Source: CAYQAE01 sp964415445 [NCBI: uncultured archaeon] (GTDB lineage Archaea; CAYQAE01). Taken from it: a stretch of DNA of 8,364 bases. The notes beneath the pieces are model-generated. The model did no database searches and had not been told where the DNA came from. It saw only the letters and a program-made list of their open reading frames with translations. Made by a program: the position numbers and the translations under genes. Shown here one piece after another: positions 4,593 through 8,364 of this stretch (position 1 is its first letter; each line of letters opens with the position of its first letter). The stretch lies in NCBI GenBank assembly GCA_964415445.1, contig CAYQAE010000079.1:1-8364 (forward strand), given 5' to 3'.

Positions 4593-6149
4593 TTATTCAT
4601 ACTCAATTGTAGCAGGTGGTTTATTTGAAATATCATAAACTACTCGATTTACACCTGATACAGAATTAATGATCTTTGAACTGATTTTTTCTAATATATC
4701 CCAATCAATTTTAGAAAAATTAGCAGTCATTGCATCAACACTATCTACAGATCTAATTGAGATAATATATTCATAAGTGCGAGAATCACCCATAACACCT
4801 ACAGTTTTTACAGGAATCAAAGCTGCAAAAGTCTGCCAAAGATGATTATAAATCCCTGCTTTTTTAATTTCATCAATTAAAATATGATCAGCTTCTTGTA
4901 AGATCTGAATTTTTTTCCTATCAACTGCTCCAAGTATCCTCACAGCTAGACCCGGTCCTGGAAATGGATGACGTTGCACAATTTTTTCATCTAATCCTAA
5001 TAATTTTCCAATTTTTCTTACTTCATCTTTATAAAAATCATCTAAAGGCTCAATTATCTCTAAATCCATCTTATCAGGTAGAGTTAAATTATGGTGGCTT
5101 TTTATTTTTGCAGTTCCCTTACCAACTGCTGCAGATTCAACTCGATCGGGATAAATTGTTCCTTGGGCTAGATATTTTATATTTGGATATTTTTTTTCTA
5201 ATTTTCTAGCTTTTTTCTCAAATGTTTTGATAAATAGATGCCCAATTATTTTTCGCTTCTTTTCAGGATCTTCTATATTTTTTAATTTTTCTAAAAAAAT
5301 ATCACTTACATCTATAAAATGAAAATTTTTGAATTTTAGATCATCTCTAAATTTTTTGACTACCTCAGAAGCTTCATTTTTCCTAAGAAGCCCATGATCT
5401 ATAAAAATTAGATGAACATTTTCTCCAATTGCTCTATGAAGTAGGGTCGCCGATACTGATGAATCCACTCCACCACTTAAACCTAAAATAACTCGCTTGT
5501 CTCCAACTTTTTTTCTGATCTCTTCAATTTTATCTTGAACTATATTTCCTAAATCCCAATTTTTTTGAGATTTGCAAATTTCAAAAACAAAATTTTTGAG
5601 AATAATATCTCCATCTTTTGTATGTCTAACTTCTGGATGAAATTGAAGTCCATATATGTTCTTCTTAAGATTTGCAAATGAAGCCACAGGACAAGTTGAT
5701 GTTTTAGCTAAAATTTTAAATCCTTCAGGTGCCTTAGTGATTTGATCACCATGGCTCATCCATACAATTTGATTTTTAGCTATTCCTTGAAATATTTTAT
5801 CTTTATTTAAAATTGATAATTGAGCTTTTCCATATTCTCTAAATTTATGAGCTTTTACCTCTGCTCCATAAAATTCTGCAATTAATTGATGTCCATAGCA
5901 TATACCCAAAATAGGAATAGAATTTTTATTTAACCACTCAAAAATAGCTTTTTCGATTTTTGGACTATCTTTTTTGTGAACACTTCCAGGTCCACCTGAT
6001 ATAATAATCCCTTTTGGATTTAGTTTTTTTATTTCTTCAATTGTAATATTAAATGGTTTTATTTCAGAATATAGCCCTAAATCTCGAATTCTTCTACAAA
6101 TTAAATGAGTATATTGTCCACCACAATCTATGACTACAATTTTTTCCAA
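4593..6149 (-). CDS. guaA: GMP synthase (glutamine-hydrolysing), single-chain form
   Basis: Converts XMP to GMP using ATP and glutamine, the last step of guanine nucleotide synthesis, in the cytosol. The 518 residues are normal for the fused enzyme. The class I glutamine amidotransferase domain covers about 1-190, with nucleophile Cys84 in GICYGHQ and the partners His171 and Glu173 in FHPEV. The ATP-pyrophosphatase domain follows, with the PP-loop SGGVDSS at 225-231. The C-terminal dimerisation domain ends in the classic VYDISNKPPATIEYE. The start is a TTG at 6149, fixed by the conserved N-terminus EKIVVIDCGGQY and by AGGT seven bases upstream. It lies 62 bases after ndk on the same strand, so it may be co-transcribed or have its own promoter in that gap. 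Many archaea split this enzyme into two proteins; here it is one chain. Confidence 0.97.
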   Translation of the reverse strand: MEKIVVIDCGGQYTHLICRRIRDLGLYSEIKPFNITIEEIKKLNPKGIIISGGPGSVHKKDSPKIEKAIFEWLNKNSIPILGICYGHQLIAEFYGAEVKAHKFREYGKAQLSILNKDKIFQGIAKNQIVWMSHGDQITKAPEGFKILAKTSTCPVASFANLKKNIYGLQFHPEVRHTKDGDIILKNFVFEICKSQKNWDLGNIVQDKIEEIRKKVGDKRVILGLSGGVDSSVSATLLHRAIGENVHLIFIDHGLLRKNEASEVVKKFRDDLKFKNFHFIDVSDIFLEKLKNIEDPEKKRKIIGHLFIKTFEKKARKLEKKYPNIKYLAQGTIYPDRVESAAVGKGTAKIKSHHNLTLPDKMDLEIIEPLDDFYKDEVRKIGKLLGLDEKIVQRHPFPGPGLAVRILGAVDRKKIQILQEADHILIDEIKKAGIYNHLWQTFAALIPVKTVGVMGDSRTYEYIISIRSVDSVDAMTANFSKIDWDILEKISSKIINSVSGVNRVVYDISNKPPATIEYE

Positions 6150-6211
6150 ATTAAAAACCTACACTTTTTGAAAAAATAATCTCTACTAAATAAAAATTTA
6201 TCTTTAAATTA

Positions 6212-6664
6212 CTAAAATTGTTGGTCTATTCTTTCATAACCTAAAATCTCATTTTTGTCAAAAAAAAGTGAAATTTCCTTATCAGCAGATTTTCTGCTAT
6301 CTGATGCATGAACTAAATTAGGTATTACTTCTGTTATCTTTAGTGCCCAATCTCCTCTTATAGTTCCGGCTGCAGCATTTAGTGGATCAGTAGCGCCACA
6401 TAATTTTCTAGTAGACTCTATTGCGCTTCTACCTTCCAAAATCATAGCAAAAGTTGGCTGATCTGACATATAATTTACTAAATTCTTATAAAATTCTTTA
6501 TTTTTGTGATCTGAATAATGTTTTTCTATCAAAGTTTTAGGTGGCTTTATTAATTTCATAGCCACAATTTTTAGTCCTTTGTCTTCAAATCGGCTGATAA
6601 TTTTTCCACAGATTCCTCGTTTGGTAGCATCAGGTTTTATTAATACTAAAGTTCTCTCTTCCAT
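6212..6664 (-). CDS. ndk: Nucleoside diphosphate kinase
   Basis: Transfers the terminal phosphate between nucleoside triphosphates and diphosphates through a phosphohistidine. The 150-residue length is normal. Motifs: TLVLIKPDA at the N-terminus, the GATDP...GTIRGDWA nucleotide-binding stretch (90-107) and the active-site His119 in NLVHASDS. The usual proline in the P-G-T-I-R-G-D motif is alanine here (AAAGTIRGD). The ATG follows immediately after the L24e stop codon (TAA then ATG), so the gene is translated from the ribosomal operon message, as is common in archaea. Confidence 0.97.
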   Translation of the reverse strand: MEERTLVLIKPDATKRGICGKIISRFEDKGLKIVAMKLIKPPKTLIEKHYSDHKNKEFYKNLVNYMSDQPTFAMILEGRSAIESTRKLCGATDPLNAAAGTIRGDWALKITEVIPNLVHASDSRKSADKEISLFFDKNEILGYERIDQQF

Positions 6665-6853
6665 TTAATTCTGACCTTTTTTATAAAAGCTAGTCCATTT
6701 TATTCTTCTGGGAATTCTACCCAATTTCAGAAGATTTTTTTCGCATTTACTTGAGCAGAAATGAAAGATTTTACCATCTTTTCTTACAAACATCTTTCCA
6801 GATCCAGGTTCAATGTCATATCCACAAAATGAGCATTCTGAATTTGAGACCAT
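6665..6853 (-). CDS. rpl24e: Ribosomal protein L24e (eL24)
   Basis: A 62-residue zinc-ribbon protein of the large ribosomal subunit, of normal archaeal length. The zinc ligands are CSFC near the N-terminus and CSSKC in the middle, with DIEPGSGKMFVRKDGK between them, the family signature. I chose ATG 6853 over the in-frame GTG at 6862 because it gives the expected short N-terminus before CSFC and has GTGAT a few bases upstream. The stop abuts the ndk ATG and the gene follows S28e by nine bases. Confidence 0.95.
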   Translation of the reverse strand: MVSNSECSFCGYDIEPGSGKMFVRKDGKIFHFCSSKCEKNLLKLGRIPRRIKWTSFYKKGQN

Positions 6854-6862
6854 ATTAATCAC

Positions 6863-7087
6863 TTAGCTTGGGTTAATTTTTTTTGCTTCTCTTTCAGTTT
6901 CTTTTAGCATGATTATGTCACCTTTTCTTATCGGTCCTCTGGTATTTCTTGTGATAATTCTATTTTTATCTCGGCCTTCTAGAACTTTGCAACGAATTTG
7001 CATAACTTCTCCTGTAACTCCGGTTCTGACAATTACATCTATTACTTCTGCAGGTGTAGATATTTCTTCTGACAAATTTATTTTCAC
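6863..7087 (-). CDS. rps28e: Ribosomal protein S28e (eS28)
   Basis: A 74-residue small-subunit protein. The OB-fold family signature is visible: [26 protein letters not shown] in the middle (read as separate motifs TGEVxQ and GRDKxRIIxRNxRGP) and the nearly invariant ETEREA close to the end. It starts with GTG at 7087, whose last bases are shared with the L7Ae stop codon (GTGA overlap), indicating translational coupling. No ATG is available near the N-terminus. Confidence 0.95.
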   Translation of the reverse strand: MKINLSEEISTPAEVIDVIVRTGVTGEVMQIRCKVLEGRDKNRIITRNTRGPIRKGDIIMLKETEREAKKINPS

Positions 7088-7455
7088 CCTCTAAGTTTTT
7101 TTATTTGATTTTCAATTTCTTTTATTTCTTTTTGAGCATCTCCAAATTTCACTACACTAGCTGCGGCTGTTGGCACTTCTAAACCTGATGCAGCTCCTAA
7201 TTCTTCTTTTTTAGGTACTGCTATATAAGGTATATTTTTTTCTTTGCACAACATTGGTAGATGCGCTACAACTTCTGGTGGTGTTATATCTTCAGCGATA
7301 AGAACTAATTTTGCAGTTCCTCTCTCAATTGATTTTGTCGTTTCATTTGTTCCTTTTCTAACTTTCCCAGTATCTCGTGCTCTTTCCATTGCTGCATATG
7401 CTTTTTCTACAAGCTCTTTAGGTGCTTCATAATCCATAAACGATAATTTAGCCAT
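7084..7455 (-). CDS. rpl7ae: Ribosomal protein L7Ae (eL8), kink-turn RNA-binding protein
   Basis: A 123-residue protein that binds kink-turn RNA in the ribosome and, in archaea, also in box C/D and H/ACA guide RNPs and RNase P. Key stretches are [13 protein letters not shown] (34-46), the RNA-binding loop, AEDITPPE, and [12 protein letters not shown] near the C-terminus. ATG 7455 is chosen over the in-frame TTG at 7461: GGAGGAG lies at a good distance upstream and the normal N-terminus begins just after. It is the first gene of the L7Ae-S28e-L24e-ndk block and overlaps S28e by four bases. Confidence 0.97.
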   Translation of the reverse strand: MAKLSFMDYEAPKELVEKAYAAMERARDTGKVRKGTNETTKSIERGTAKLVLIAEDITPPEVVAHLPMLCKEKNIPYIAVPKKEELGAASGLEVPTAAASVVKFGDAQKEIKEIENQIKKLRG

Positions 7456-7733
7456 CTTCAATCTCCTCCTTAAGTCATCGGATATACTAAAGTAACCGAA
7501 ATATTCTCTTTTAAGTTTTGCTAAAGCGATTTTTTATTGGTTATTTTAAATTTATATCTGAGAAAAAAGACTTAGGATGAATTATTTGTTTAAATATAGT
7601 AGGTTTTTGATATTATTTTATTCATTTATATAAGATTAGGCTTTGTATAAAAATAGAAAAAAAAAGAGGTATTTTTTGTGCAAATTTTTATTTTAGAAAA
7701 CTTTTTAATTTCGACAACTGACGTATTATAATC
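7456..7733. promoter_or_regulatory. Divergent promoter region: ribosomal operon and HTH regulator
   Basis: These 278 bases separate the minus-strand L7Ae start from the plus-strand regulator start. For L7Ae, GGAGGAG (about 7464-7470, minus) is the ribosome-binding site and ACTTAAAAG at about 7509-7517 (minus) is the best TATA candidate, giving a leader of roughly 30 bases. A second A+T stretch lies at 7542-7560. For the regulator, CTTTTTAATT at 7701-7710 is centred about 28 bases before ATG 7734, so its message is probably leaderless. No RNA gene is recognisable in the middle. Confidence 0.5.
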
Positions 7734-8364
7734 ATGAAATTTTTTATCCAAAAAAGAATAATAGGAGAACTTGTTGCTTCAGAAAGCATTAATTCAGCTT
7801 TAAAAAGATGGAGACAGATATTTAATATTTCTCAAAAAAATCTGAGTAGTGAAATGGGTATATCTTCATCTGTTATAAGTGATTATGAAAAAGGAAGAAG
7901 AAAAAATCCAGGAGCATCATTTATAAAAAATTTTGTTAATTCATTAGTTTATTTAGATGAAAAAAATGATTCTAGGACCTTAAAACACTTAGAAGTTTTA
8001 TCTAAGACTACAATCCCATTAAGCCTTTTAGTTGATATTTCTTATTTTAAAAACAAAATTTCTTTTTATGATTTAATTAAAGCAATTAATGGTCGTATAC
8101 TAACTACTCATAGAAATATCCCTAAAGAAATTTCAGGATACGTTATTATTGACCAATTTGAATTTATATTAAAATTAAATAGAGAAGATTTTACCATCTT
8201 AAATAAATGGATGCCTAAAAAAGCGATAATTTTAAGCAAAATTCATACGGGAAAAACATCTCTAACTGCCATGAAATTAAAAGGTATAAAACCTGATCTT
8301 GTTATTTTACATAATTTAAGAAAAATAGATTCATTAGCTCTTAAATTGGCAGAAACAGAGCGAA
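7734..8364 (+). CDS. Archaeal HTH transcriptional regulator, COG1709-like, 3' end cut
   Basis: An open frame of 210 complete codons from ATG 7734 that runs off the right edge. The N-terminus, RIIGELVASESINSALKRWR then FNISQKNLSSEMGISSSVIS and DYEKGRRKNPG, is a Cro/C1-type helix-turn-helix (about residues 20-60, recognition helix near 44-52). It closely follows an archaeal regulator family I know as COG1709. The remaining part (about 90-210) would be the family's C-terminal domain; its last segment, KGIKPDLVILHNL, fits a small alpha/beta fold. It should bind DNA, target unknown. It diverges from the ribosomal operon, so it could act on the shared intergenic region, which is inference. Confidence 0.85.
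   Translation, partial: MKFFIQKRIIGELVASESINSALKRWRQIFNISQKNLSSEMGISSSVISDYEKGRRKNPGASFIKNFVNSLVYLDEKNDSRTLKHLEVLSKTTIPLSLLVDISYFKNKISFYDLIKAINGRILTTHRNIPKEISGYVIIDQFEFILKLNREDFTILNKWMPKKAIILSKIHTGKTSLTAMKLKGIKPDLVILHNLRKIDSLALKLAETER

Noticed and set aside
4557-4640. A complete tRNA gene on the minus strand at the end of guaA
   Set aside because: Only the T-arm and 3' acceptor strand are present. The required GGGCCTG 5' strand, D-arm and anticodon arm are missing, and the place is taken by guaA codons.
4964-5209. Plus-strand 81-aa open frame
   Set aside because: It is antisense to the ATP-pyrophosphatase and C-terminal parts of guaA and is a by-product of that gene's codon use.
6909-7094. 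Plus-strand 61-aa open frame
   Set aside because: It is the complement of the S28e gene, which is certain from its family signature.
7244-7432. Plus-strand 62-aa open frame
   Set aside because: It is the complement of the L7Ae gene.
1-8364. CRISPR array or insertion sequence
   Set aside because: No set of regularly spaced repeats and no transposase or terminal inverted repeats were found; the only exact long direct repeat noticed is the 22-base tRNA piece.

Overview
The window is a strongly A+T-rich piece of archaeal chromosome. The evidence is the run L7Ae - S28e - L24e - nucleoside diphosphate kinase, which is a characteristic archaeal gene order; a regulator of an archaeal HTH family (COG1709-like) beside it; an archaeal-type radical SAM protein at the left edge; and start signals of two archaeal kinds. 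Several genes have a TATA-like box about 26-30 bases before the start codon (leaderless type). Others carry an AGGTGA or GGAGGAG ribosome-binding site. The gene set fits a euryarchaeote-like lineage, but I cannot name the organism.

Layout. Positions 1-1010 (minus) hold a radical SAM enzyme that runs off the left edge. Positions 1072-1500 (minus) hold a small hemerythrin-like protein with a 4-His/2-Glu ligand pattern. Two tandem, clearly homologous seven-helix membrane proteins of unknown function follow on the plus strand (1654-2361 and 2627-3328). Positions 3329-4592 look like an accessory patch: a GNAT acetyltransferase resembling TacT/AtaT-type toxins, a 48-residue small protein converging on it, and at each edge a copy of the same 22 bases from a tRNA T-arm. 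A block of core genes on the minus strand follows, in transcription order L7Ae, S28e, L24e, ndk and then, after a 62-base gap, a fused GMP synthase. At the right edge (from 7734, plus) an HTH regulator diverges from the ribosomal operon and is cut by the window end.

How the genes relate. The right block couples translation (L7Ae, S28e, L24e) with nucleotide supply (NDK makes NTPs, GuaA makes GMP). The left block (hemerythrin-like protein diverging from a seven-helix membrane protein over a 153-base intergenic region with inverted repeats) may be a sensing or redox-linked locus, but that is inference. The most interesting parts are the tandem seven-helix paralogues and the tRNA-fragment-flanked GNAT/small-protein module. 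Neither is proven to be a new system by sequence alone.
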